Origin: Bryobacterales bacterium | GTDB lineage: Bacteria > Acidobacteriota > Terriglobia > Bryobacterales > Bryobacteraceae | Length of the DNA stretch: 43,632 bases | Assembly: GCA_947467395.1 (NCBI GenBank) | Contig: CANIIC010000014.1 | Location: 1 to 43,632 of the forward strand | Reading direction: 5' to 3' | In this document: positions 1 through 6,945 of the stretch, piece by piece | Layout of the letters: each line of letters opens with the position of its first letter | Numbering within the stretch: the first letter of the stretch is position 1 | Program-made: the position numbers and the translations under genes | Notes under the pieces: model-generated | What the model was told of the DNA's origin: nothing | Seen by the model: only the letters and a program-made list of their open reading frames with translations | The model's database searches: none

Positions 1-1298
1 CGGGCCTCGAGGGTGCGCAGACTGCGAAGGCAGTTTTGCGCGACCTCGGGGTCTTTGTCGTCTTTCAGCCTGCTCAAGTACGGGACGCTATCCTGCTGCC
101 CGGATTCCCCGAACACTGTACAGAGGCCGATCTTTTCGTCCTTGGTCGACCGCTCCAAGCTGGGGTACATGGTCAGCCGGGCAGCCGACTCGCGCGCGAG
201 CTCGGTCAGGAACGCCAGCGATACGCCCCGGAATGCCGCCCGGTTCAACGAACTGATCAGGTAGCGGAAGGGGCTGAGGTCGTTGATCTCCATCCGGCCC
301 AACGAAACCAATCCGAAGGCCATCGACAGGCGCGGGCTGTATTCTTTTTCGTCGTTGAAGGCCTGCAACAAGCGGTCGGCGTCGGCGGGATTCTTCACTC
401 GCGCCAAGCCCTCGGCCGCGGCTCCGCGGAGTTCGGGATCTTTGTTGGCCAGGAAGCGGAGGAACACGCCGCGATCGGCCGGGTCCGCGATCATGGCCAG
501 CGCTTCGACTGCCGCGCGGCTAGCCTTGATGCTGGGCTGATCGTCGATCACTGTGCGGATGTTCGGCGCCGCGTTGCGGGCCCGCAGGATGCCGGCCGCA
601 CGGAGGGCCGCGATCTGCACTTTCTCATTCAAGTCGCGAACCAGGAACGCGACGCCGGGACCGGCACTGGCATCGCGGATCTTCTGGATCGCGATCAGTG
701 ACTCGTACATCAACTGGTCGTCTTTCGAGTACAGCGCTTCGATGAGTTGCGGTGCGGCTGAGGTCGCCCGGAAGATGCCGAGCGCGCGAGCGGCGTTGGC
801 TCGGGCTTCGAGGCTCTTCGAGGTGCGCAGGACTTGCGTGGCCGCCGAGATCGCTTCCGGCGCGACGGTCACGTAGCCGTCGACCACCAGGTCGCCTGGC
901 TCGTTGAACTTCACTTTGACGCCGTCGGCGGTGCGGGTGGTGGTCTTCGAGATCCCGGACTTCAAGTAGCCGGGCACGAAGATGTTGATCAAGCCGTCGA
1001 TGGCGTGGATCTGAATTTCAGGGTCGGCATCGCGGGAGAGTACGGCGAGGGCACCCATCGTGCGGGGACCGCCGATCTCGTTCAAGCGCTTGGCTGCTTC
1101 GAGGCGCACTTCGGCGGAAGCGTCGAGCGAGAAGGTCGTCAACACGGGGATGCCGTCGACGCCTTGCTTCACGGCTTCTTTCGCTGCGGCGATGCGTTGT
1201 TTGGGGTCCGCGGGAGCCGCGGGCTGCGCGCTCAAGAGCGCGGAGGAGAGGAGGAAGATCGTTGCGATTTTCACCACGCGTCCAATTGCTCCCATCAT
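1..1298 (-). CDS. Exported HEAT-repeat protein, C-terminus outside window
   Basis: Read on the minus strand from tandem ATG codons at 1298/1295; it stays open to the window edge, so the C-terminus is missing and the ORF track does not list it. The first 25 residues look like a signal peptide (hydrophobic TIFLLSSALLSAQ). The rest, about 400 residues, is a string of helical repeats of HEAT type, with motifs such as EVRLEAAKRLNEIG and ELRGAAAEGLARV recurring about every 35 residues. This suggests a periplasmic scaffold protein with no visible catalytic motif. The start is uncertain: a TATGAT hexamer covers the two ATGs, and an in-frame GTG pair 8 codons further in would give a tidier signal peptide. 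Confidence 0.8.
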   Translation of the reverse strand, partial: MMGAIGRVVKIATIFLLSSALLSAQPAAPADPKQRIAAAKEAVKQGVDGIPVLTTFSLDASAEVRLEAAKRLNEIGGPRTMGALAVLSRDADPEIQIHAIDGLINIFVPGYLKSGISKTTTRTADGVKVKFNEPGDLVVDGYVTVAPEAISAATQVLRTSKSLEARANAARALGIFRATSAAPQLIEALYSKDDQLMYESLIAIQKIRDASAGPGVAFLVRDLNEKVQIAALRAAGILRARNAAPNIRTVIDDQPSIKASRAAVEALAMIADPADRGVFLRFLANKDPELRGAAAEGLARVKNPADADRLLQAFNDEKEYSPRLSMAFGLVSLGRMEINDLSPFRYLISSLNRAAFRGVSLAFLTELARESAARLTMYPSLERSTKDEKIGLCTVFGESGQQDSVPYLSRLKDDKDPEVAQNCLRSLRTLEA

Positions 1299-1325
1299 AA
1301 CAGCGCGACTGCGTGGAACTGCTCT

Positions 1326-1368
1326 AAAAATAGAAGCGGCGGCTCAGGTCGGAGGTCCTGAGCCGCCG
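1326..1368 (-). terminator. Intrinsic terminator downstream of the BON-domain gene
   Basis: A perfect 12-bp stem (CGGCGGCTCAGG with its complement) and an 8-base loop span 1337-1368. On the minus strand it is followed by CTTCTATTTTTAG, a T-rich run. It lies between the BON gene stop and the HEAT gene start, so it closes the leftward flagellar/BON transcription unit. Confidence 0.8.
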
Positions 1369-1425
1369 TAGGGTCCCGGTTTTCTCCGCGAGCGTGGAGA
1401 AGGTGACTGCGTCCGGGTCCCAAGC

Positions 1426-1956
1426 TTACGGATCGAGGCGGAGGTCGTTGGTGACGCTAAACGCGCCGGGTAGGCTGCGAATGCGGTTGTAGACCAGCGT
1501 TCGATCGAGTTCGTTGTTCACCACGCCTTCCAGCGAGATGTTGCCGCGCTTGACCACAATGTGGATGGGTGGGCGGGAATTGATCGCGTACCGGCTGAGC
1601 GCCGGATACCCGAAGATCGCGTTGTAGGCGCGAATCCGAATGTCGTTATCGAAGGGCGATAGAGGCAACACTTCGATTTGATCCACTACGCGCGTCACGC
1701 CGGGCACACCTCGGACGGCGGCGATCGCGCTGTTATGGACGTAGTACTGCATCACTTCGCCGGTCAGCGTCACGACGCCGTTGTCACCGATAGTGAAATT
1801 CAGATCGTCGAAGACGCCGTAGTAGGCGAGGCTGTTGATGGCATGTCGAACATCCTTCTCCAGATTGGGGTTGGCGGAGGGGATCTGCGCCCCGAAGGCC
1901 GAAACCGTCAATACTGCTGCCGCGAAGAAGGATGAAATCGTGTTCCCGATTTTCAT
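1426..1956 (-). CDS. Exported BON-domain protein
   Basis: Protein of 176 residues. The start at 1956 is preferred over the longer ORF start (2019) because AAGGAG lies 9 bases upstream and a clean signal peptide follows (MKIGNTISSFFAAAVLTVSAFGA). The mature part carries two BON-like modules: one around residues 30-95 with IGDNGVVTLTGEV and VRGVPGVTRVVDQIEV, and a second around 100-176 with VVKRGNISLEGVV and a closing VTNDLRL. BON domains are found in periplasmic and outer-membrane proteins such as OsmY and are thought to bind phospholipid or envelope surfaces. The gene follows flhB by 64 bases in the same direction; a flagellar role is not shown by the sequence. Confidence 0.85.
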   Translation of the reverse strand: MKIGNTISSFFAAAVLTVSAFGAQIPSANPNLEKDVRHAINSLAYYGVFDDLNFTIGDNGVVTLTGEVMQYYVHNSAIAAVRGVPGVTRVVDQIEVLPLSPFDNDIRIRAYNAIFGYPALSRYAINSRPPIHIVVKRGNISLEGVVNNELDRTLVYNRIRSLPGAFSVTNDLRLDP

Positions 1957-2020
1957 TGTCCAGTTCTCCTTCTGCTGCATTTGACGTTTCTGTATACAGC
2001 TTGGTTGCAGGATTTCCACA

Positions 2021-3091
2021 CTAGCCCGGAAGCCTCCCGTTCATAAGCCGGTATATGTAGGCGAGGATCTCGGCGACGGCGCGGTACAGGTGGCTGGGGA
2101 TCTCTTGACCCACGTCGACGGACTTGTAGAGGGCGCGAGCGAGCGGCGGATTTTCGACGATCGGGATCTGGTGTTCCATGGCCAGCTTTCGGATGCGACC
2201 GGCGAGGTAGTTCTTGCCCTTGGCGACAACTTTGGGTGCAGACGGGACTTCCCCCGGCGCGGGGATCGCGTAACGGATGGCGACGGCGTAGTGTGTTGGG
2301 TTGACGATGATGGCGGTGGCTTTCGGGACCTCCTTCATCATTTGTTTACGCGCCATGTCGCGCTGAATGCGGCGGACGCGGGCCTTGATCTGCGGGTTGC
2401 CTTCCTGGTCCTTCGACTCTTCGCGGATTTCCTGTTTGGACATCTTGAGTTGCTTGGTATAGCGGCGGCGTTGCCAAACCAGGTCGATGAGGCCGATTAG
2501 CAGAAACAGCGCGGCGGCTCGCCACAGCAAGGTTTCGAGCGTCATCCCGATGCGTGCCATCGCGGCGCGCGGATGCAGCCATGGGAGTTCCATGAAGCCG
2601 TTCAGGTTTTCGGTGAGCTCGTAATACAGGACGACGCCGACCAACGGCAGCAGCAGCAGCGCTTGCACGAAGATCGGAAAGTTTTGTCCGGGCAGGCCGG
2701 TGAGCTTGGTGAGCGGGTTGAGACGCTTCAGATCCGGAGCGAGTTTCTCGCCTGAAATTCCGAGGCCGGTGGTGCCCAACTGCACGGCGATGACAACAAC
2801 GGTGAGTGCCAAGCCGCCGAAGATGAGCGGGAGAAAATCGGGAGCGATCAAGTTTCGTGCGAGCGCGACGACTTGTTGCGCGGACAGAGATCCGGTGAAG
2901 GCGAAGGTGATCAGGCGCCGGGTGAGAATCAACAGGCGAGCGAAGAAGTCCGCGCTGAACATGCTGACGAGCGCGACCACGGTGGCGAAGTGCGCGGCGT
3001 TGACGAACTCGCGGCTGGTGGGGAAGTTGCCTTCCTTGCGGGCCCGGTCGAGCCGCCGCTGTGTCGGTTTTTCTGTACGCTCGCCTGCCAT
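2021..3091 (-). CDS. flhB: Flagellar export switch protein FlhB
   Basis: Full-length FlhB (356 residues), the substrate-specificity switch of the flagellar type III export gate. It opens with the family signature ERTEKPTQRRLDRARKEG, has about four membrane segments between residues 30 and 205, and a cytoplasmic domain with the autocleavage site NPTH at 264-267, where the protein cuts itself between Asn and Pro to change from rod/hook to filament export. It is the last flagellar gene of the leftward operon and starts one base after the fliR stop, so translation is probably coupled. Confidence 0.97.
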   Translation of the reverse strand: MAGERTEKPTQRRLDRARKEGNFPTSREFVNAAHFATVVALVSMFSADFFARLLILTRRLITFAFTGSLSAQQVVALARNLIAPDFLPLIFGGLALTVVVIAVQLGTTGLGISGEKLAPDLKRLNPLTKLTGLPGQNFPIFVQALLLLPLVGVVLYYELTENLNGFMELPWLHPRAAMARIGMTLETLLWRAAALFLLIGLIDLVWQRRRYTKQLKMSKQEIREESKDQEGNPQIKARVRRIQRDMARKQMMKEVPKATAIIVNPTHYAVAIRYAIPAPGEVPSAPKVVAKGKNYLAGRIRKLAMEHQIPIVENPPLARALYKSVDVGQEIPSHLYRAVAEILAYIYRLMNGRLPG

Positions 3092-3092
3092 G

Positions 3093-3857
3093 TCAGCCCA
3101 GGAGCCGCCAGATTTGAGTGAGCGTGCGCTGGGCCGCGGTGTCGAAGATCTTCGGGAGCATGGGCGCGAGCGCGGTGAGCAGGACGAGCGCGGCGAGCAT
3201 CTTTGCGGGGAACGCGAGGGAGAGTAGTTGGAGTTGCTGCTGCATGCGGCCGAGCAGCGCGAGTGCTACGTCGATTAGCAGGAGCAGTGCGGCAACGGGG
3301 AGCGCGACCCGCAAGCCGGTGACCAGCATGTTGCCCCCGAGGCGCACGATTCCATCAAGGCTCGCGGCGCTAGGTGCCCAGGAGCCGGCGGAGAATCGCT
3401 CCAGGCTGGCGGCGAGCACGCGGATCAGTTCCCGGTCGAAGCCGAAGATCAAGAACAGCCAGCCGGTGGCGAGCATGAACAGGATCTGCAGTACTCCGGA
3501 GTCAGCTTGACTGGTGGGATCGATGGTCAGCGCGTAGCCGTAGCCTGCCTGCAGGCCTACGATCTGCATCGCGACTTGGAAGCTCTCGAACAGGAATGCG
3601 ATGGCGAGTCCAATGGCGAGCCCTAAGCCTGCATCGGAGAAGGCCCATACGATCAGCCTGGTCATGTTGGGAGCCTGGTTCGGCAACTCCGGCCACATGG
3701 GGAAGAGTGCGAAGGTCAGCGCGACGGCCAAGGCTGCACGCAGCTGCGGGGGCGCGCTGCGGAAGGCGGGGATGGGCAGGAACATCACGAAGGCCCCGAC
3801 GCGCGCGAGCACGAGTAGGAAGGCGAAGATGGTCGCGAGTGGGAGGCCGAGGGTCAT
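3093..3857 (-). CDS. fliR: Flagellar export gate protein FliR
   Basis: A 254-residue polytopic membrane protein matching FliR in length and pattern: six or so hydrophobic segments, an early FRSAPPQLRAALAVALTF block, and the family-typical run with GYGYALTIDPTSQADSGVLQ near residues 105-125. FliR joins FliP and FliQ in the core export channel inside the MS ring. It sits between fliQ and flhB, the usual order fliP-fliQ-fliR-flhB, with gaps of 1-3 bases. Confidence 0.95.
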   Translation of the reverse strand: MTLGLPLATIFAFLLVLARVGAFVMFLPIPAFRSAPPQLRAALAVALTFALFPMWPELPNQAPNMTRLIVWAFSDAGLGLAIGLAIAFLFESFQVAMQIVGLQAGYGYALTIDPTSQADSGVLQILFMLATGWLFLIFGFDRELIRVLAASLERFSAGSWAPSAASLDGIVRLGGNMLVTGLRVALPVAALLLLIDVALALLGRMQQQLQLLSLAFPAKMLAALVLLTALAPMLPKIFDTAAQRTLTQIWRLLG

Positions 3858-3860
3858 GAG

Positions 3861-4130
3861 TTAGTGGGCGAAGCGGCCGAGATCGCCGAGCAGCGCGCTG
3901 GTGTAAGTGATCAGGCGAGTGAGCATCCACGGCATCGAGAACAAGAGCACGCCGAGGAACACGGTGAGCCGCGGGACAGTGCTGAAGCTGGAGTCCTGAA
4001 TCGACGTCAGGATTTGCGCGAGGCTCACGAGGATGCCGATCACGAAGCCGGCGGCGAGCACGGGCAGGCCGATCCAGAAGGTCGTGAGAAACGCATTGCG
4101 CAGTAAGTCCGTTACGGTGGCTGGGGTCAT
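3861..4130 (-). CDS. fliQ: Flagellar export gate protein FliQ
   Basis: An 89-residue protein with two hydrophobic hairpin segments and the FliQ-typical middle SLAQILTSIQDSSFSTVPRL. The length equals that of the family. FliQ packs around FliP/FliR in the export gate. Its start overlaps the fliP stop by four bases (ATGA), which implies coupled translation. Confidence 0.96.
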   Translation of the reverse strand: MTPATVTDLLRNAFLTTFWIGLPVLAAGFVIGILVSLAQILTSIQDSSFSTVPRLTVFLGVLLFSMPWMLTRLITYTSALLGDLGRFAH

Positions 4131-4849
4131 TGGAAGCTCCGGACGAGTGATCCGACGACGAGGTTCCAGCCATCGACGAGCACGAAGAGAAGAATCTTGA
4201 AGGGCGCCGAGACCATCACCGGTGGGAGTTGAACCATGCCGATGGAGAGCGTCACGGACGCGACCACAAGGTCGATGACGAGGAAGGGTAGGAACAGCAC
4301 GGCTCCGATTTGGAACGCGGTTTTGAGTTCACTCAAGACATAGGCGGGAGCGAGAGCGCTGAGTGGCACGTCGGCTGGAGATTTGGGGGCGGGGGCCTTC
4401 GAGAGTTCCATGAAGAGGGCGATGTCTTTCTCGCGGGCGTATTTCAGCAGGAAGGTATGAATCGGCCCGGAGGCCCGATCCCAGGCCTCGGTGGTGGAGA
4501 TTTGGCCTTGCTCGAGCGGCTCCCAACTTTGCTGTAGGACCTGTGTGCCGACTGGTTGGACGACGATCAGCGAAAGAAATAGCGCAAGTCCGACGAGCAC
4601 CTGGTTCGAAGGCGTTGTCTGGGTGCCGAGGGCTTGGCGCAGGAAGTGTAGGACGACGACGATGCGGAGGAACGGCGTCACAGACATGAGGATCGCCGGC
4701 AGCATCGTGAGCACGGTGAGCAGCAGGATGATCTGCATCGGAGCTCCGACGGTTTGTCCGGTTTTGTCGGCGACCAGGGTCACGCCGAGCAGGGAGTCGT
4801 TGGGCGAGGCGAGGGCGGGTAACGCGGCGAGGAAGAGAAGGCGCTTCAT
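4127..4849 (-). CDS. fliP: Flagellar export gate protein FliP
   Basis: A 240-residue FliP. A cleavable-looking N-terminus (MKRLLFLAALPALA) precedes the conserved first membrane hairpin with TVLTMLPAILMSVTPFLRIV and the family motif LRQALGTQTTPSNQVLVGLALFL (split here over residues about 70-95). The C-terminal hydrophobic pair includes LPFLVIDLVVASVTLSIGM. FliP forms the pentameric core of the type III export gate. Its start overlaps the fliO stop by four bases (ATGA) and its end overlaps fliQ. Confidence 0.97.
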   Translation of the reverse strand: MKRLLFLAALPALASPNDSLLGVTLVADKTGQTVGAPMQIILLLTVLTMLPAILMSVTPFLRIVVVLHFLRQALGTQTTPSNQVLVGLALFLSLIVVQPVGTQVLQQSWEPLEQGQISTTEAWDRASGPIHTFLLKYAREKDIALFMELSKAPAPKSPADVPLSALAPAYVLSELKTAFQIGAVLFLPFLVIDLVVASVTLSIGMVQLPPVMVSAPFKILLFVLVDGWNLVVGSLVRSFQ

Positions 4850-5118
4850 GACTGGCCCTCACCTGTTGTCGCTAGCAGGGAACAGCCTTGAGGATGGGTG
4901 GCGACGACCAACTCGCGTCCATCGATTCGGACTAAGTGCACCGCATGTTGCGCGGTGAGTGCCACGCGGCCGACTGTTTCAAGTCGTGCGGCTTGCGCCG
5001 ATTTCCAGGGAGGCGTCACGCCGCCGGACCGCAGCTTCCATACCGCGGCTCCGAGCAGCGCGAATACCATCAGTACACCCAACAGCTCGCGAATCAGATC
5101 TCCGTCAGCGACATCCAT
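4846..5118 (-). CDS. fliO: Flagellar export assembly protein FliO
   Basis: The ORF track shows a 177-residue frame (4846..5379), but its first half is a shadow of fliN. The probable start is the ATG at 5118, directly after the fliN stop, with AAGGAGG about 13 bases upstream inside the fliN end. This gives 90 residues: one N-terminal membrane helix (IRELLGVLMVFALLGAAVW) and a small cytoplasmic part with RLETVGRVALTAQHAVHLVRIDGRE, the fold seen in FliO. FliO is a chaperone for assembling the FliP ring. Position between fliN and fliP supports the call more than sequence does. Confidence 0.85.
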   Translation of the reverse strand: MDVADGDLIRELLGVLMVFALLGAAVWKLRSGGVTPPWKSAQAARLETVGRVALTAQHAVHLVRIDGRELVVATHPQGCSLLATTGEGQS

Positions 5119-5123
5119 GTCGT

Positions 5124-5372
5124 CTACGCTTCCTCCTTGAAGTCCGTGATGCGCACGCCGAAGCGTTCTTCGATGATCACGATTTCGCCTGATCCCAGCA
5201 GGTGTCCGCCGGCCAGGATGTCGATGTTCTCGCCTGCCGAGCGCGGGATCTTGATCACGTTGCCCGGCTGTAGCGAGAGGATCGATTCGAGCGTCATCAC
5301 TTTTCGTCCCAGTTCGACTTCCAGGTCGATGGGGACGTCGGCGTAATGCGCAGTTTGTTCGTGGGCGGTCAC
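5124..5372 (-). CDS. fliN: Flagellar C-ring protein FliN (SpoA domain)
   Basis: An 82-residue protein consisting almost only of a SpoA/surface-presentation domain: DVPIDLEVELGRKVMTLES, then LQPGNVIKIPRSAGENIDI and GEIVIIEERFGVRIT. This is the C-terminal domain of FliN, which forms the base of the rotor C-ring and binds CheY-P or FliH. It is shorter than enteric FliN (about 137) and lacks the variable N-terminal part. The start is GTG at 5372; there is no good Shine-Dalgarno, and it begins 7 bases after the flgE stop, so coupling is likely. Confidence 0.92.
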   Translation of the reverse strand: MTAHEQTAHYADVPIDLEVELGRKVMTLESILSLQPGNVIKIPRSAGENIDILAGGHLLGSGEIVIIEERFGVRITDFKEEA

Positions 5373-5379
5373 GGATCAA

Positions 5380-6624
5380 TTACCGCTTCAGGTTGATGGT
5401 TTCCTGGCTCAGCTCGTCGACGGTGGTGACGAGTCGAGCGTTGGCTTGGTAGCCGCGTTGGTACACGATCAAGTTCGTGAACTCGCGGGCGATGTCGACG
5501 GTGGAGGCTTCGACGGTGCCGCCGAGCACGGAGCCGCGCCCGCCGGTTTCCGGGAGTCCGATGGCGGGCAGGGCGGAGCGGGCGCTCAGCTGATAGTTAC
5601 TGTTGCCGACGGCGATTAGCGACTCGGGGTTACGGACGGTGGCCATCGCGACCTGGCCGACGACGACTTGTTGACCGTTCGAGTATTGGGCGAGGATCTT
5701 GCCGCCGTTGCCCAAGCCGACGCGAACCAGGTTCGCTGCTCCGGAGCCGTTCTGCGCCAGTGCCGAGCTCGCAGAGGGCTGGGAGAACTGAGTGAAGCGA
5801 GGAGTCTGGCCGTCGAACATTTTCCAGGTGATGGCCATGTCGGCGGCGCCGTCGACCAGGCCTGTGGCGTTGAGGACGGGTGGCGGATCGCCCACAGCGG
5901 GGCTGATCAGTTGGCCGGTTGCATCGAACTGAACGGTGCCTGTCACGGGAGTTCCCGGGGCCTGGAGGTCTGTATCGGGGAAGGCTAGTGAATAGTCCCA
6001 TTCGTTCGCGTTGGCGGTCTTGGTGAACGTGGTCTTGACGATGTGGGAGTTGCCTAGAGAATCGTAGACCTCGATGGAGCTGGAGAACTGAGCGGGGGGC
6101 GGGCCGACGGTGGCGGAAGCATCAAGATTGAGGTCGACGGAGATGTCGGTGGTTGCGATGGGTGCCTTGAGGCTGCCCACGGGGACGGTGATGTCACCGA
6201 GGGTGGCATTGACGTCGAGCACGCCGTTCTGTGCGGTCCAGCCCTGTAGGCGTTCGCCGGTGGCGGTGGTCAGGTTGCCGTCGGTGTCGACCATGAAGTT
6301 TCCGCCGCGTGTGTACATCTGCTGGTTCGCACTGCCACGGACGACGAAGAATCCGTCGCCTTGAATGGACGCGTCGAGGGGGCCGCCCGAGGATTGAATC
6401 GCGCCCTGGGAAAACTGGCGAAGGGTGACGGGCGTGCCGACACCGAAGCCGACCTGCGTCTCACCCAAGCCCGCGCCTAGTGACTGGGTCACGAGGTCGT
6501 GGAAGGAGACGACGCTGGCCTTGAAGCCGGGCGTGTTGAGGTTGGCGAGGTTGTTGCCGATGACGTCGATCGCCGTGGAATGTGCGGCGAGGGCGGAGAG
6601 TGCTGTCGAAAATGAAGTGACCAT
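5380..6624 (-). CDS. flgE: Flagellar hook protein FlgE
   Basis: A 414-residue hook protein. The N-terminal rod-type helix is clear (FSTALSALAAHSTAIDVIGN, then NLANLNTPGFKAS), as is the C-terminal helix (IAREFTNLIVYQRGYQANA, ending in ETINLKR). The middle part has the FlgE D1/D2 features, including GDGFFVVRG and SSIEVYDSLGNSH. It polymerises into the hook that joins rod and filament. The start has AAGGA five bases upstream, and this ribosome-binding segment is present twice in tandem (see separate repeat entry). Confidence 0.95.
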   Translation of the reverse strand: MVTSFSTALSALAAHSTAIDVIGNNLANLNTPGFKASVVSFHDLVTQSLGAGLGETQVGFGVGTPVTLRQFSQGAIQSSGGPLDASIQGDGFFVVRGSANQQMYTRGGNFMVDTDGNLTTATGERLQGWTAQNGVLDVNATLGDITVPVGSLKAPIATTDISVDLNLDASATVGPPPAQFSSSIEVYDSLGNSHIVKTTFTKTANANEWDYSLAFPDTDLQAPGTPVTGTVQFDATGQLISPAVGDPPPVLNATGLVDGAADMAITWKMFDGQTPRFTQFSQPSASSALAQNGSGAANLVRVGLGNGGKILAQYSNGQQVVVGQVAMATVRNPESLIAVGNSNYQLSARSALPAIGLPETGGRGSVLGGTVEASTVDIAREFTNLIVYQRGYQANARLVTTVDELSQETINLKR

Positions 6625-6626
6625 GG

Positions 6627-6654
6627 GTGTCCTTGCTTTGCGTGTCCTTGCTTT
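6627..6654. repeat. Tandem repeat duplicating the flgE ribosome-binding segment
   Basis: The 13-mer GTGTCCTTGCTTT occurs at 6627-6639 and again at 6642-6654 (period 15). On the minus strand it reads AAAGCAAGGACAC twice, so two AAGGA Shine-Dalgarno cores lie 15 bases apart in the short gap between flgD and flgE. Only the copy next to the ATG is at normal spacing. Confidence 0.85.
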
Positions 6655-6669
6655 CTGTGAAGTCTGAAA

Positions 6670-6945
6670 CTATGCCTTACTGGGCGTGCCCTGCTTTTCG
6701 AGTGCGGCTCGAATGGCCGCGATGTCCTGGCTCATCGCGGTGGATTGTTCGAGCGAGGTGAACTGAGCCAGTTGGGTGACAAACTGGATGCCGTCGGATG
6801 GATTCAACGGGTTCTGATTCTTGAGCTGGGCGACGAGCAGTTTCAGGAACGTGCTCTTGTCGGCTCCCAGCTTGTCTTTGACCAGCGGCTGTATCTCCGT
6901 CGATGCGCTGCTTGCGCCGGTGCCGGTTACTGAGGTGGTGCTCAT
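6670..6945 (-). CDS. flgD: Minimal hook-cap protein FlgD (N-terminal region only)
   Basis: A 91-residue protein with the FlgD N-terminal signature: DKSTFLKLLVAQLKNQNPLNP and QFVTQLAQFTSLEQS. FlgD caps the growing hook and is needed for FlgE polymerisation. Enteric FlgD is over 200 residues, with Ig-like and Tudor-like domains after this segment; those are absent here, and the protein stops after an amphipathic helix. Its start overlaps the fliK stop by four bases (ATGA), and flgE follows. Confidence 0.9.
   Translation of the reverse strand: MSTTSVTGTGASSASTEIQPLVKDKLGADKSTFLKLLVAQLKNQNPLNPSDGIQFVTQLAQFTSLEQSTAMSQDIAAIRAALEKQGTPSKA

Noticed and set aside
1990-1999. Palindrome CTGTATACAG upstream of the BON gene, resembling a LexA box
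   Set aside because: A LexA box of the enteric type needs CTGT-N8-ACAG; here the half-sites are only two bases apart. No SOS gene is adjacent.
4846-5379. 177-residue ORF reading through fliN into fliO
   Set aside because: The first half is an Arg-rich out-of-frame reading of fliN; fliO is taken from ATG 5118.
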